Source: Citrobacter sp. Res13-Sevr-PEB04-36
GTDB taxonomy: Bacteria > Pseudomonadota > Gammaproteobacteria > Enterobacterales > Enterobacteriaceae
Assembly: GCF_015672735.1 (NCBI RefSeq)
Contig: NZ_JADABY010000063.1
Location: 1-64,000 of the forward strand
Direction: 5' to 3'
DNA length: 64,000 bases
In this document: piece after piece, positions 40,071 to 52,585 of the stretch
Layout of the letters: each line of letters starts with the position of its first letter
Position numbering within the stretch: position 1 is the first letter of the stretch
Notes under the pieces: generated by a model
Database searches by the model: none
Told to the model about the DNA's origin: nothing
What the model saw: only the letters and a program-made list of their open reading frames with translations
Translations under genes and position numbers: made by a program

Positions 40071-40163
40071 TGGCGGTGAGGCGGGGATTCGAACCCCGGA
40101 TGCAGCTTTTGACCGCATACTCCCTTAGCAGGGGAGCGCCTTCAGCCTCTCGGCCACCTCACC
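40071..40163 (-). tRNA. serV: tRNA-Ser(GCT)
   Basis: 93-nt class II tRNA with long variable arm and encoded CCA. Anticodon loop CTGCTAA gives GCT, reading AGC/AGU. First gene of the serV-argVYZQ transcript. Confidence 0.97.
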
Positions 40164-40226
40164 AACAACGCCTCTTGCGAGTGCTTCGAAGAACTTGTTT
40201 CTGCTCATCGTCGCTGCGTGGCGCAC

Positions 40227-40254
40227 ATATTACTTTCTGGGACTTATAAGTCAA
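40227..40254 (-). promoter_or_regulatory. Promoter of the serV-arg tRNA operon
   Basis: On the minus strand: -35 TTGACT (40254-40249), 16-bp spacer, -10 TAATAT (40232-40227), then a GC-rich discriminator GTGCGCC typical of stringently controlled stable-RNA promoters. About 60 bp upstream of serV. Confidence 0.8.
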
Positions 40255-40508
40255 ACAATTTTTCCAGTGCTTTTATCGTTTGCACATTTCACGCGCAATT
40301 AGTCTGCAAAAACAGCAAAAAGAGTGTTTTATCAACAGATAAATTGGCGTTTTCTCGGGGGGAGGGGCAAACAGAATAATCACCAAAAAAGTAAAAAGGG
40401 ACGCGCTGCGGTGAACACAGAGAGAAATCAGACGAACAAAGGAGGAATCAGGAGGTAAAGCGAAAAGGAAAAGTAACAGAAGTAAGAAAAGAGTGGCGCT
40501 AAATCAGG

Positions 40509-40537
40509 TTGCGCCTCACCAGAAAGGTGAGACGCGA
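40509..40537 (-). terminator. Hairpin downstream of csrA
   Basis: TTGCGCCTCACC and GGTGAGACGCGAA pair across an AGAAA loop with one mismatch. There is no T-run on the minus strand, so it may be processed rather than a strong terminator. Confidence 0.5.
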
Positions 40538-40542
40538 AAACC

Positions 40543-40728
40543 TTAGTAACTGGACTGCTGCGATTTTTCAGCCTGGATACGCTGGTAGATCTCTTCCCGA
40601 TGGACAGAAACTTCTTTCGGGGCGTTTACGCCAATGCGTACCTGGTTGCCCTTCACCCCTAAAACTGTCACGGTGACCTCATCGCCAATCATGAGGGTTT
40701 CACCAACTCGACGAGTCAGAATCAGCAT
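40543..40728 (-). CDS. csrA: CsrA, global RNA-binding regulator
   Basis: 61-aa homodimeric RNA-binding protein, sequence [20 protein letters not shown] onward as in E. coli. It binds GGA motifs near ribosome sites of glycogen, biofilm and motility mRNAs. Both RNA-contact strands (LTRRVGE at residues 4-10, and [10 protein letters not shown] at 42-51 with Arg44) are intact. It follows alaS on the same strand, and the 238-bp gap upstream holds its promoters. Confidence 0.97.
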
Positions 40729-40922
40729 TCTTTGCTCCTTGAAAGATTAAAAGAGTCGGGTCTCTCTGTATCCCGGCATTATCCATCATATAACGCCAAA
40801 AAGTAAGCGATGACAAACACCTAAGTGTAAGCAGTCACGGCATCACATTCTGTTAAACCTAAGTTTAGCCGATATACACAACTTCAACCTGACTTTATCG
40901 TTGTCGATAGCGTTGATGCAAA

Positions 40923-40946
40923 CGCTGCGGATTGAAGTCCGCAGCG
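40923..40946 (-). terminator. alaS terminator hairpin
   Basis: Perfect 9-bp stem CGCTGCGGA/TCCGCAGCG with a 6-nt loop, just after the alaS stop, followed on the minus strand by a short TTT. Confidence 0.65.
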
Positions 40947-40966
40947 TCGACTTACGCTTATAATTA

Positions 40967-43594
40967 TTACAGTTTTGCGCTGACCCAGCCTTTCACACTG
41001 GCTAACGCTGCAGGCAGAGCTGCGGCATCCGTACCACCGGCTTGCGCCATGTCCGGACGTCCACCACCCTTACCGCCTACCTGCTGAGCGACCATACCAA
41101 TCAGTTCCCCTGCTTTCACACGGTCAGTCACATCCTTAGACACGCCCGCAATCAGAGAAACCTTACCTTCAACTACCGTTGCCAGTACGATAACGGTAGA
41201 CCCCAGCTGATTTTTCAGATCATCAACCATGGTACGCAGCATTTTAGGTTCAACATCGGTCAGTTCGCTGACCAGCAGTTTCACCCCGTTAATATCAACC
41301 GCTTTGCTGGAAAGATTTGCACTCTCCTGCACGGCAGCCTGTTCCTTCAATTGCTGCAATTCTTTCTCGAGCTGACGCGTACGCTCCAGTACAGAACGTA
41401 CTTTGTCACCGATATTCTGGCTATCACCTTTCAACAGATGCGCTATCTCGCTTAAACGGTCGCTCTCAGCATGCACAGTATTGATAGCACCTTCACCGGT
41501 TACGGCTTCGATACGACGCACGCCCGCGGCAGTACCGGACTCAGAGATGATGCGGAACAGGCCGATATCACCGGTACGGCTGGCGTGAGTACCACCACAC
41601 AGTTCGGTAGAGAAATCGCCCATGCTCAGCACGCGCACGTGGTCATCATATTTCTCGCCAAACAGCGCCATTGCGCCTTTGGCTTTCGCCGCGTCGAGAT
41701 CCATGATGTTGGTTTCAATCGGCAGGTTGCGACGAATTTGCGCATTCACCAGATCTTCAACAGCACGAATTTCAGCCGGTTTCATCGCTTCGGTATGAGA
41801 GAAGTCGAAACGCAGAATTTTGTCATTAACCAGCGAGCCTTTCTGTGCCACGTGAGTGCCCAGAACCTGACGCAGCGCCGCATGCATCAGGTGCGTTGCG
41901 GAGTGATTTAAACGAATACGAGCACGACGCGCTTCGTCTACGTCAGCCTGTACGGCGTCGCCCACTTTCAGAGAACCCGCAGACAGTTTGCCGATGTGAC
42001 CAATCGCCTGGCCATATTTTTGCGTATCGCTAACCGCAAACGCAAAGCCCGCACCTTTCAGTTCGCCTTTATCACCAACCTGACCGCCGGATTCCGCATA
42101 GAACGGCGTCTGGTCAAGGACGACAACAGCTTCCTGGCCTGCATTAATTGCGTCTACCGCTTTACCATCTACAAACAGCGCGGTGACTTTACCGTTCAGT
42201 TCCAGATGCTCATAGCCTTTAAATTCAGAGGCACCCTCAACGCGAATCATCGCATTGTAGTCGGCGCCAAAACCGCTGGCTTCACGCGCGCGACGGCGCT
42301 GTTCTTCCATTGCGGCTTCAAAGCCCGCTTCGTCAACCTTGATGTTGCGCTCACGGCAAACGTCTGCCGTCAGGTCAACCGGGAAGCCATAGGTGTCATA
42401 CAGGCGGAAGGCGGTTTCGCCATCCAGCGTATCGCCAGACAGTTTTGCCAGTTCTTCATCCAGCAGAGCCAGACCACGCTCCAGCGTGCGGGCAAACTGC
42501 TCTTCTTCGGTCTTCAGAACCTGCTCAACCAGCGCCTGCTGACGCTTCAGTTCTTCACCTGCAGAGCCCATCACCTCGACCAACGGCCCCACCAGCTTGT
42601 AGAAGAAGGTGTCTTTCGCGCCCAACATGTTGCCATGGCGCACCGCACGACGAATGATACGACGCAGCACATAGCCACGGTTTTCATTCGACGGCACAAC
42701 GCCATCGGCAATCAGGAATGCACAAGAGCGGATATGGTCGGCAATCACGCGCAGTGATTTGTTGCTCAGATCGGTAGCACCGGTGACTTTCGCCACGGCT
42801 TCAATCAGCGCGCGGAACAGGTCAATATCGTAGTTGGAGTTAACGTGTTGCAACACGGCTGCAATACGCTCCAGACCCATACCGGTATCTACGGACGGCT
42901 TCGGCAGCGGTTCCATAGTGCCGTCAGCCTGGCGGTTAAACTGCATGAAGACGATGTTCCAGATCTCAATGTAGCGATCGCCATCTTCTTCTGCGCTTCC
43001 CGGAGGGCCACCCCAAATATGGTCGCCGTGGTCGTAGAAAATTTCGGTGCACGGACCGCAAGGACCGGTGTCACCCATCTGCCAGAAGTTGTCGGAAGCA
43101 TAAGCCGCACCTTTGTTATCACCAATACGGATGATACGTTCGCGCGGAATACCGACTTCTTTCTCCCAGATTTCAAAGGCTTCATCGTCGGTTTCGTAAA
43201 CAGTTACCCACAGACGCTCTTTCGGCAGGGCAAACCAGTTTTCACCGGTCAGCAGCTCCCATGCATACTGAATGGCGTCGTGTTTGAAGTAGTCGCCGAA
43301 GCTGAAGTTACCCAGCATTTCGAAGAAAGTATGGTGACGTGCAGTGTAACCGACGTTTTCCAGATCGTTGTGTTTACCGCCCGCACGTACGCAACGCTGC
43401 GAGGTGGTTGCGCGGGAATAATTACGCTTGTCGAGACCAAGGAAAACATCCTTGAACTGGTTCATCCCGGCGTTGGTAAACAACAAAGTAGGGTCATTGT
43501 TTGGGACCAGGGAGCTGCTGGCAACTACCTGATGTCCTTTACTGTGGAAAAAATCGAGAAACGCCTGACGGATCTCAGCGGTGCTCTTGCTCAT
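40967..43594 (-). CDS. alaS: AlaS, alanine-tRNA ligase
   Basis: 875-aa enzyme, one residue shorter than in E. coli. The class II catalytic domain (1-240) starts with [12 protein letters not shown]. The tRNA-recognition domain runs to about 460. The editing domain contains the zinc-binding [10 protein letters not shown] (about 563) and CGGTH (about 666). The C-terminal domain ends in the C-Ala region with glycine-rich [15 protein letters not shown] (about 845). It charges tRNA-Ala and clears mischarged Ser/Gly. It lies between recX and csrA as in E. coli. Confidence 0.96.
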   Translation of the reverse strand: MSKSTAEIRQAFLDFFHSKGHQVVASSSLVPNNDPTLLFTNAGMNQFKDVFLGLDKRNYSRATTSQRCVRAGGKHNDLENVGYTARHHTFFEMLGNFSFGDYFKHDAIQYAWELLTGENWFALPKERLWVTVYETDDEAFEIWEKEVGIPRERIIRIGDNKGAAYASDNFWQMGDTGPCGPCTEIFYDHGDHIWGGPPGSAEEDGDRYIEIWNIVFMQFNRQADGTMEPLPKPSVDTGMGLERIAAVLQHVNSNYDIDLFRALIEAVAKVTGATDLSNKSLRVIADHIRSCAFLIADGVVPSNENRGYVLRRIIRRAVRHGNMLGAKDTFFYKLVGPLVEVMGSAGEELKRQQALVEQVLKTEEEQFARTLERGLALLDEELAKLSGDTLDGETAFRLYDTYGFPVDLTADVCRERNIKVDEAGFEAAMEEQRRRAREASGFGADYNAMIRVEGASEFKGYEHLELNGKVTALFVDGKAVDAINAGQEAVVVLDQTPFYAESGGQVGDKGELKGAGFAFAVSDTQKYGQAIGHIGKLSAGSLKVGDAVQADVDEARRARIRLNHSATHLMHAALRQVLGTHVAQKGSLVNDKILRFDFSHTEAMKPAEIRAVEDLVNAQIRRNLPIETNIMDLDAAKAKGAMALFGEKYDDHVRVLSMGDFSTELCGGTHASRTGDIGLFRIISESGTAAGVRRIEAVTGEGAINTVHAESDRLSEIAHLLKGDSQNIGDKVRSVLERTRQLEKELQQLKEQAAVQESANLSSKAVDINGVKLLVSELTDVEPKMLRTMVDDLKNQLGSTVIVLATVVEGKVSLIAGVSKDVTDRVKAGELIGMVAQQVGGKGGGRPDMAQAGGTDAAALPAALASVKGWVSAKL

Positions 43595-43722
43595 AATTAT
43601 CCTGAAGAAATCAAGCTAACGAAATGTCATCACCAGCATAGGCACGTAAACGGCGCCGCTGGCAATCGAAAAGTGGGAATAAGATAAGTTTTCTTTGCGG
43701 GGAAGTAAAATCCCGTATGCGC

Positions 43723-44223
43723 TCAATCGTCAAAATTTCGCCATACTGCCTGAATATCTTCCATCAGATAGCCGCGATAGAGCAAAAAACGCTGGACCTT
43801 AACCTTTTCTGAAAAATCCACCGGCAAGGGTTCACCATATTTTCTGATGGCCTGCTCTCGCGTCAGCCTCGCCCAGTCAATCTCACATTCACGCATAGCG
43901 CGTTCAATGACTTCGCGGGAAATACCTTTTTGTCCCAACTCCTGACGCACGCGGGCGGGTCCATAGCCTTTGCGGCTACGGCTGGCGATAAATTGCTGAA
44001 CGAAACGGTCGTCATCCAGGTAGCGGCTTTCTATACACCAAGCGATAACCTTATCGTAATCCTCCGGCGTAGCATCAATTTCTTCCGGTCCATTTTTTCC
44101 CATCACCGGAGCTGCCAGTTTGCGTCGCAGTTCCTGCTCACTGTGATCGCGCATGGCAAGAATACGCGCGGCACGGTCAAGCAGACGGGAATACGCGGAT
44201 CGACGAGGCGTTGAATCTGTCAT
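43723..44223 (-). CDS. recX: RecX, inhibitor of RecA
   Basis: 166-aa all-helical protein with three tandem three-helix units. Conserved segments are [20 protein letters not shown]-like at the N-terminus and [18 protein letters not shown] in the middle. It binds the RecA filament and limits its growth. It follows recA on the same strand after 68 bp and is reached by read-through of the recA terminator. Confidence 0.94.
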   Translation of the reverse strand: MTDSTPRRSAYSRLLDRAARILAMRDHSEQELRRKLAAPVMGKNGPEEIDATPEDYDKVIAWCIESRYLDDDRFVQQFIASRSRKGYGPARVRQELGQKGISREVIERAMRECEIDWARLTREQAIRKYGEPLPVDFSEKVKVQRFLLYRGYLMEDIQAVWRNFDD

Positions 44224-44242
44224 TGTGAACCTTCAGAAATGG

Positions 44243-44272
44243 AAAAGGGCCGCATCATATGCAGCCCTTTTT
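44243..44272 (-). terminator. recA terminator between recA and recX
   Basis: GGGCCGCAT/ATGCAGCCC hairpin with one mismatch, flanked by AAAA and TTTTT. On the minus strand the hairpin is followed by CCCTTTTCC, so recX expression depends on leakage through it. Confidence 0.7.
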
Positions 44273-44291
44273 ATACGATGAAACCAGATTA

Positions 44292-45359
<1,068 letters not shown>

Positions 45360-45424
45360 TTACTCCTGTCATGCCACTCTCGGAGTGAACCGCGAATAGT
45401 GAAAGATGATGTTCTGTTGATGCG

Positions 45425-45452
45425 ATTATACTGTATGCTCATACAGTATCAA
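45425..45452 (-). promoter_or_regulatory. recA promoter with LexA (SOS) box
   Basis: -35 TTGATA (45452-45447) and -10 TATAAT (45430-45425), 16 bp apart. The LexA box TACTGTATGCTCATACAGTA (plus strand 45429-45448, CTGT-N8-ACAG) fills the spacer. LexA therefore blocks RNA polymerase directly. The -35 hexamer includes the TGA stop codon of pncC. Confidence 0.95.
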
Positions 45453-45946
45453 GTATTTTGTAGAAATTGTTGCCACAGGGTCTGTAACGCATAAGTGGTC
45501 GCCTGCCTACGCACCGCGTCGCGGTCGCCATTGAAGCATTCCCGGCGCGTGATCCCCTCACCGCTTACGCTGGCAAAGGCAAACCATACTGTCCCGACCG
45601 GCTTGTCTTCGCTGCCACCGTCCGGCCCTGCGATACCGCTAATAGAAACGGCAAAATCAGCGCGGGCCGCTTTTAGCGCGCCAATCGCCATTTCGACAAC
45701 CACCGGTTCACTTACTGCCCCGTGCTGTACCAGCGTCTCTTCTCGCACGCCGATCATCTGCGACTTGGCTTCGTTACTGTAGGTCACAAATCCGCGCTCA
45801 AACCAGGCGGAACTGCCGGCGATATCCGTAATGGCTTTCGCTACCCAACCGCCGGTACAGGACTCTGCGGTGGTCATCGTCGCGCCGCGCGCTTTCAATG
45901 CCAACCCAACCTGTTCACTTAACTGCATCAGTTCACTGTCGGTCAT
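45449..45946 (-). CDS. pncC: PncC (YgaD), nicotinamide-nucleotide amidase
   Basis: 165-aa amidase of the CinA C-terminal family. It deamidates NMN to nicotinate mononucleotide for NAD recycling. The catalytic region TTAESCTGGWVAKAITD (about 24-40) holds the Ser/Thr nucleophile region. The SGIAGPDGGSEDKPVGTVW segment is near residue 103. Same length as E. coli; located just upstream of recA. Confidence 0.94.
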   Translation of the reverse strand: MTDSELMQLSEQVGLALKARGATMTTAESCTGGWVAKAITDIAGSSAWFERGFVTYSNEAKSQMIGVREETLVQHGAVSEPVVVEMAIGALKAARADFAVSISGIAGPDGGSEDKPVGTVWFAFASVSGEGITRRECFNGDRDAVRRQATTYALQTLWQQFLQNT

Positions 45947-46067
45947 TTCAGCCTCTGTCAGTTAAAAAAATATGCCGGACAAGATAGCACTTTCACGACA
46001 AAGATGGGGATGAGGAGAACATTTTACGAGGGGGATTCAGAAAATAGATGAACCACATTAAAAATAG

Positions 46068-46134
46068 TGCCAGATGGCGATGCCTGGACGTCTTATCCGG
46101 TCTACAAGAGATATCCTCCTGTAGACCGGTAGCG
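46068..46134. repeat. REP-like pair 3' of mltB
   Basis: TGCCAGATGGCGATGCC...CTTATCCGGTCTAC and ...GTAGACCGGTAGCG. Diverged REP units lying between pncC and mltB, just after the mltB stop. Confidence 0.6.
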
Positions 46135-46139
46135 AATAA

Positions 46140-47219
46140 TTACTGTACGCGCGCCAGCGCTACCGCCTGACCTAACTGCCAGACAGCCATCGCGTAATGC
46201 GTGCTGTGGTTATAGCGGGTAATGGTGTAGAAATTCGGCAGCCCGTACCAGTATTGATAACCGGTGCCAATATCCAGACGCAGCAGGCTGGCCTGCTGAT
46301 GGTTACCCAGCGACTGCTGTGGCGTCAGACCTGCGGCCGCAAGCTGAGAAATGCTGTACTGGGTTTTAAACCCGTTAGCCAGCCCTGGCGCCTGGCCATT
46401 TGCCGGCACCGCCACCGTATCGCCTTTCACCCAACCGTGGCCTTTAAAGTAGTTTGCTACGCTACCGATGGCATCCTCCGGATCCCACAAGTTAATGTGT
46501 CCATCGCCATTGAAATCAACCGCATATTCTTTGTAAGAGGACGGCATAAACTGCCCGTAGCCCATTGCTCCGGCGAAGGAGCCTTTCAGGTCCAGCGGGT
46601 CATCGCTTTCATCCCGAGCCATTAGCAGGAAGGTTTCCAGCTCGCCGGAGAAGTATTCCGCCCGACGCGGATAGTTAAACGACAGCGTCGCCAGCGCATC
46701 CAGAATACGCGTTTTGCCCATCACACGACCCCAGCGGGTTTCGACACCGATAATGCCGACAATAATTTCCGGTGGTACACCGTAGACCTGCCATGCGCGC
46801 TTCAGCGCATCTTCATGCTGGTTCCAGAACGCCACACCATTTTGCACGTTATCCGGCGTGATGAACTGCTTGCGATAGCGCAGCCATGCACCGTTAGGCC
46901 CGGCTGGCGGCTGCGTTGTCGGTGCCTGACGGTCCATCAAGCGCAGAACATAGTCCAGACGTTTGGCCTGCGACAGGATCTCCTGCAACTGCTGACGGTC
47001 AAAGCCGTGCTTGCTCACCATTTTATCGATGAACTGCTGCGCATTCGGATTATTGGCGAAGTCGCCGCCCGACAGCATGACGTTGTGTTGCGGCTCAAGC
47101 AGGAAGCCGCCAGAAGGCGTACCCGTTGTCGTTTGAGTCTCTGAAGGTTTTGGTTTGCTACTACAGGCAGCAAGCAACACACAAAGGGGAAGTAATGCTA
47201 CATAACGACGCTTGAACAT
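46140..47219 (-). CDS. mltB: MltB, membrane-bound lytic murein transglycosylase B
   Basis: 359-aa outer-membrane lipoprotein of GH103 that cleaves peptidoglycan to anhydro products. The signal MFKRRYVALLPLCVLLAAC ends in a lipobox with the acylated Cys19. The catalytic Glu is in VGIIGVETRWGR (about residue 162). The Met at 47219 is the start of the signal peptide; a longer frame to 47327 lacks this logic. A SWQ-like FNGDGHINLWDP region near residue 236 may bind calcium. It lies divergent from srlA. Confidence 0.95.
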   Translation of the reverse strand: MFKRRYVALLPLCVLLAACSSKPKPSETQTTTGTPSGGFLLEPQHNVMLSGGDFANNPNAQQFIDKMVSKHGFDRQQLQEILSQAKRLDYVLRLMDRQAPTTQPPAGPNGAWLRYRKQFITPDNVQNGVAFWNQHEDALKRAWQVYGVPPEIIVGIIGVETRWGRVMGKTRILDALATLSFNYPRRAEYFSGELETFLLMARDESDDPLDLKGSFAGAMGYGQFMPSSYKEYAVDFNGDGHINLWDPEDAIGSVANYFKGHGWVKGDTVAVPANGQAPGLANGFKTQYSISQLAAAGLTPQQSLGNHQQASLLRLDIGTGYQYWYGLPNFYTITRYNHSTHYAMAVWQLGQAVALARVQ

Positions 47220-47393
47220 GAGACATCCATTAAACAGATTCAGCCAGAGAGAAGTATGGTAAAGCATCCACCGCCACACAAGGAAGCGGTAGTCGCCCTC
47301 CTTCGCAGAATTTACTTCCCCTTTCATCGTTTACCACCCCATTTGCGATCTCTCACGCATTAACTTTCAAATTAAAATATTTATCTTTCATTT

Positions 47394-47409
47394 TGCGATC
47401 AAAATAACA
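47394..47409 (+). promoter_or_regulatory. CRP-like site upstream of srlA
   Basis: TGCGATCAAAATAACA, close to the CRP site of the E. coli srl promoter, about 75-90 bp before the srlA ATG. A second CRP-like motif, TGTGATTAAAATAAAC, lies at 47426-47441. Confidence 0.6.
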
Positions 47410-47451
47410 CTTTAAAACCTTTCATTGTGATTAAAATAAACCACGTTCTAG

Positions 47452-49013
<1,562 letters not shown>

Positions 49014-49026
49014 GAGGCTCTCAAAG

Positions 49027-49389
49027 ATGACCGTGATCTATCAAACCACCATCACCCGCATTGGTCAGAGCGCCCCGGATGCACTCTGTGACCAGATGCT
49101 GATTACCTTTCGTGAAGGCGCGCCTGCGGATATCGAAGAGTTTTGCTTCATCCACTGCCACGGCGAGCTTAATGGCGTTCTGCAGGCAGGCATTCAGTTT
49201 GAGCTGGGCCAGCATCGCTACCCGGTCACCGCCGTCGGAAGCGTGGCAGAACTGAATTTGCGTGAACTGGGGCATATCACCTTGCGCTTCGATGGACAGA
49301 GCGAGGCAGAGTTTCCTGGCACCGTACACGTTGCGGGGCCGGTACCGGACGCCATCGCGCCGGGCTGTATTTTGAAATTTATTGCTTAA
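49027..49389 (+). CDS. srlB: SrlB, sorbitol PTS enzyme IIA
   Basis: 120-aa soluble EIIA-Gut, slightly shorter than E. coli (123). The phosphorylated histidine is His43 in CFIHCHGELNG. The ATG at 49027 starts MTVIYQTTITRIG; a longer frame into srlE has no support. Next gene srlD follows after 17 bp with AAAGGAGAG before it. Confidence 0.94.
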   Translation: MTVIYQTTITRIGQSAPDALCDQMLITFREGAPADIEEFCFIHCHGELNGVLQAGIQFELGQHRYPVTAVGSVAELNLRELGHITLRFDGQSEAEFPGTVHVAGPVPDAIAPGCILKFIA

Positions 49390-49406
49390 GCGTAAAGGAG
49401 AGAAAA

Positions 49407-50186
49407 ATGAATCAAGTTGCCGTTGTCATTGGTGGAGGCCAGACCCTGGGGGCATTCCTTTGCCGTGGGCTTGCGACAGAAGGATACCGCGTTGCGGTCG
49501 TCGATATTCAAAGCGATAAAGCGGCGAATGTGGCGCAGGAAATTAATGCCGAGTTTGGGGAAGGAACTGCTTACGGCTTTGGCGCTGACGCCACCAGCGA
49601 ACAGAGCGTGCTGGCACTATCACGTGGGGTAGATGAGATATTCGGTCGCGCTGACCTGCTGGTTTACAGTGCGGGTATCGCCAAAGCAGCGTTTATCAGC
49701 GACTTTGAACTCGGGGATTTCGACCGCTCGCTGCAGGTGAATCTGGTCGGTTATTTCCTCTGTGCGCGTGAATTCTCGCGCCTGATGATCCGCGACGGCA
49801 TTAAGGGACGCATTATCCAGATCAACTCAAAATCCGGCAAAGTGGGTAGCAAACACAACTCGGGCTACAGCGCGGCAAAATTCGGCGGCGTGGGCTTAAC
49901 CCAGTCTCTGGCACTGGATCTGGCGGAATACGGGATTACCGTACATTCGTTAATGCTTGGCAATCTGCTGAAATCGCCGATGTTCCAGTCGTTGCTGCCG
50001 CAATATGCCACCAAGCTTGGCCTTAAGCCGGATGAAGTAGAACAGTATTACGTGGATAAAGTCCCACTCAAGCGCGGCTGTGATTATCAGGATGTGCTGG
50101 ACATGTTGTTGTTCTATGCCAGCCCGAAAGCGTCTTACTGCACCGGACAATCGATTAACGTCACCGGCGGTCAGGTGATGTTCTAA
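49407..50186 (+). CDS. srlD: SrlD, sorbitol-6-phosphate 2-dehydrogenase
   Basis: 259-aa SDR enzyme, same length as E. coli, that oxidises sorbitol 6-phosphate to fructose 6-phosphate with NAD+. The nucleotide-binding motif GGGQTLGAFLCRGLA (about 9-23) and the catalytic YSAAKFGGVGL (Tyr153 region) with upstream Ser in INSKSGKVGS are intact. It lies in the srl operon, and is followed by a REP pair before gutM. Confidence 0.96.
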   Translation: MNQVAVVIGGGQTLGAFLCRGLATEGYRVAVVDIQSDKAANVAQEINAEFGEGTAYGFGADATSEQSVLALSRGVDEIFGRADLLVYSAGIAKAAFISDFELGDFDRSLQVNLVGYFLCAREFSRLMIRDGIKGRIIQINSKSGKVGSKHNSGYSAAKFGGVGLTQSLALDLAEYGITVHSLMLGNLLKSPMFQSLLPQYATKLGLKPDEVEQYYVDKVPLKRGCDYQDVLDMLLFYASPKASYCTGQSINVTGGQVMF

Positions 50187-50194
50187 TGTTGAAT

Positions 50195-50268
50195 TGCCGG
50201 ATGGCGGTTTCACCTTATCCGGCCTACGCCCTCCCTGTAGGCCGGGTAAGCGCAGCGCCACCCGGCAT
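50195..50268. repeat. REP pair (BIME) between srlD and gutM
   Basis: GCCGGATGGCGG...CTTATCCGGCCTAC and GTAGGCCGGGTAAGCGC...CCACCCGGCA, inverted to each other, inside the operon. Confidence 0.8.
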
Positions 50269-50287
50269 ATAATCAAGGAGCAATAAT

Positions 50288-50647
50288 ATGGTTTCCGCAC
50301 TGATTACCGTCGCCGCCATTGCCTGGTGCCTACAGCTTGCGCTGGGCGGCTGGCAAATTTCCCGCTTTAATCGCGCGTTCGACAAGCTTTGTCAGCAGGG
50401 TCGGGTCGGCGTCGGGCGTTCCGGCGGACGTTTTAAACCGCGCGTTGTGGTCGCTATCGCTCTGGATGAGCAACAGCGGGTAACTGATACGTTATTTATG
50501 AAAGGTCTTACCGTATTCGCCAGACCAGCCAAAATTGCCCCGATAATGGGCAAACATCTTGATGAATTACAGCCTGATGTGATCTTTCCCCATGATCCTC
50601 TCTCCCAGAATGCACTATCATTGGCGCTTAAACTGAAACATGGATAA
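50288..50647 (+). CDS. gutM: GutM, activator of the sorbitol operon
   Basis: 119-aa protein (SrlM) with an N-terminal hydrophobic helix (about 3-22). E. coli GutM activates the srl operon together with CRP and opposes SrlR. Basic stretch RVGVGRSGGRFKPRVVV follows the helix. An AAGGAG site (50274-50279) supports the ATG at 50288. Confidence 0.93.
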   Translation: MVSALITVAAIAWCLQLALGGWQISRFNRAFDKLCQQGRVGVGRSGGRFKPRVVVAIALDEQQRVTDTLFMKGLTVFARPAKIAPIMGKHLDELQPDVIFPHDPLSQNALSLALKLKHG

Positions 50648-50693
50648 TTTCGTTATGAATGCTATTAGCTTGCGAAATTATCATTTTGCAACC

Positions 50694-50830
<137 letters not shown>

Positions 50831-50853
50831 CATAAGTCAGGGTAATCACGCCT

Positions 50854-51627
50854 ATGAAACCTCGTCAGCGTCAGGCTGCCATACTGGAGCATCTGCAAAA
50901 GCAGGGAAAATGCTCGGTTGAAGAACTGGCCCACTACTTTGACACAACCGGCACGACCATTCGCAAAGACCTGGTCACTCTGGAAAATGCCGGCACCGTC
51001 ATTCGTACCTATGGCGGCGTAGTATTAAACAAAGACGAATCTGACCCGCCCATCGATCACAAAACGCTAATCAACACGCATAAAAAAGAGCAAATTGCCG
51101 AAGCCGCCGTGCGCTTTATTCACGACGGCGACTCAATCATTCTCGACGCGGGCAGCACCGTTTTGCAGATGGTGCCGATGCTCACCCGCTTTAGCAACAT
51201 CACCGTGATGACCAACAGCCTGCACATTGTTAACGCCCTTTCGGAGCTGGACAACGAGCAAACTATCCTGATGCCCGGCGGTACGTTTCGCAAAAAATCG
51301 GCGTCATTTCACGGACAGCTGGCAGAAAATGCCTTTGAGCAGTTCAGCTTTGATAAACTCTTCATGGGGACCGACGGCATCGATCTGAATGCGGGCGTGA
51401 CCACCTTTAATGAGGTCTATACCGTCAGCAAGGCGATGTGCAATGCCGCTCGCGAAGTCATTCTAATGGCGGACTCGTCGAAATTCGGGCGCAAAAGCCC
51501 CAATGTGGTATGCAGTCTGGAAAGCGTCGACAAGCTGATTACCGATGCGGGCATTGACCCTGCATTTCGTCAGGCGCTGGAAGCAAAAGGGATAGAAGTG
51601 ATCATAACCGGAGAAACCAATGAGTGA
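50854..51627 (+). CDS. srlR: SrlR (GutR), DeoR-family repressor of the sorbitol operon
   Basis: 257-aa DeoR-type repressor. The N-terminal winged helix is [19 protein letters not shown] followed by ...[20 protein letters not shown]. The sugar-phosphate-sensing domain follows, with family DAGST and MGTDGID motifs. It represses srl and is released by sorbitol (phosphate). Overlaps gutQ by 8 bp. Confidence 0.95.
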   Translation: MKPRQRQAAILEHLQKQGKCSVEELAHYFDTTGTTIRKDLVTLENAGTVIRTYGGVVLNKDESDPPIDHKTLINTHKKEQIAEAAVRFIHDGDSIILDAGSTVLQMVPMLTRFSNITVMTNSLHIVNALSELDNEQTILMPGGTFRKKSASFHGQLAENAFEQFSFDKLFMGTDGIDLNAGVTTFNEVYTVSKAMCNAAREVILMADSSKFGRKSPNVVCSLESVDKLITDAGIDPAFRQALEAKGIEVIITGETNE

Positions 51628-52585
51628 TGCACTACTGAATGCTGGCCGTCAGACGTTAATGCTGGAACTTCAGGAAGCCAGCCGACTGCCAGAGCGCCTC
51701 GGCGATGACTTTGTTCGCGCCGCCAATACTATCATCCACTGCGAAGGCAAAGTGATTGTCTCCGGAATTGGTAAATCTGGCCATATTGGCAAAAAAATCG
51801 CCGCGACCCTCGCCAGCACCGGCACTCCTGCGTTCTTCGTGCATCCAGCGGAAGCATTGCACGGCGACTTAGGCATGATTGAAAGCCGCGATGTGATGCT
51901 CTTCATCTCCTACTCCGGCGGCGCAAAAGAGCTGGATCTCATCATTCCGCGTCTGGAAGACAAATCCGTCGCGCTGCTGGCAATGACCGGAAAACCGACC
52001 TCGCCATTAGGTCTGGCCGCCAAAGCCGTACTGGATATCTCGGTTGAACGTGAAGCCTGTCCAATGCGTCTGGCACCCACCTCCAGCACCGTCAACACCC
52101 TGATGATGGGCGATGCGCTGGCAATTGCCGTGATGCAAGCTCGCGGTTTTAACGAAGAAGACTTTGCGCGTTCTCATCCAGCCGGTGCGCTGGGCGCTCG
52201 TCTGTTAAACAAGGTGCACCACCTGATGCGCCGCGACGATGCCGTACCGCAGGTGACGCTCACCACCAGCGTTATGGACGCCATGCTGGAACTGAGCCGC
52301 ACCGGTCTGGGTCTGGTGGCGGTCTGCGACGAGCAGTCTCTGGTGAAAGGTGTCTTTACTGACGGCGACCTGCGCCGTTGGCTGGTCGGTGGCGGCGCAC
52401 TCAGCACTGAAGTTCGTGAAGCAATGACCCCGAATGGCGTCACGCTGCAGGCACAAAGCCGTGCGATTGACGCCAAAGAGGTTCTGATGAAGCGCAAAAT
52501 CACTGCCGCACCGGTGGTGGATGAAAACGGCAAACTCACCGGCGCGATTAACCTGCAGGATTTTTATCAGGCAGGCATTCTCTAA
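51620..52585 (+). CDS. gutQ: GutQ, D-arabinose 5-phosphate isomerase
   Basis: 321-aa enzyme with a SIS domain (about 1-185; motifs [20 protein letters not shown] and [12 protein letters not shown]) and two CBS domains (about 205-321). It interconverts ribulose 5-phosphate and arabinose 5-phosphate, like KdsD, and may serve as a regulator of srl. Same length as E. coli. The stop overlaps the convergent norR stop by 4 bp. Confidence 0.95.
   Translation: MSDALLNAGRQTLMLELQEASRLPERLGDDFVRAANTIIHCEGKVIVSGIGKSGHIGKKIAATLASTGTPAFFVHPAEALHGDLGMIESRDVMLFISYSGGAKELDLIIPRLEDKSVALLAMTGKPTSPLGLAAKAVLDISVEREACPMRLAPTSSTVNTLMMGDALAIAVMQARGFNEEDFARSHPAGALGARLLNKVHHLMRRDDAVPQVTLTTSVMDAMLELSRTGLGLVAVCDEQSLVKGVFTDGDLRRWLVGGGALSTEVREAMTPNGVTLQAQSRAIDAKEVLMKRKITAAPVVDENGKLTGAINLQDFYQAGIL

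Larger units (their letters stand above)
40164..40542. other. Intergenic region serV-csrA
   Basis: 379 bp with no gene. It contains the tRNA operon promoter, a purine-rich plus-strand tract (about 40359-40495) with repeated GGA, and a hairpin (40509-40537) just downstream of csrA that may end its transcript. Confidence 0.6.

Noticed and set aside
39253-40079. Repeated 83-86-codon plus-strand frames with the same sequence
   Set aside because: They are translations of the antisense of the four tRNA-Arg genes and their repeated spacers, not proteins.
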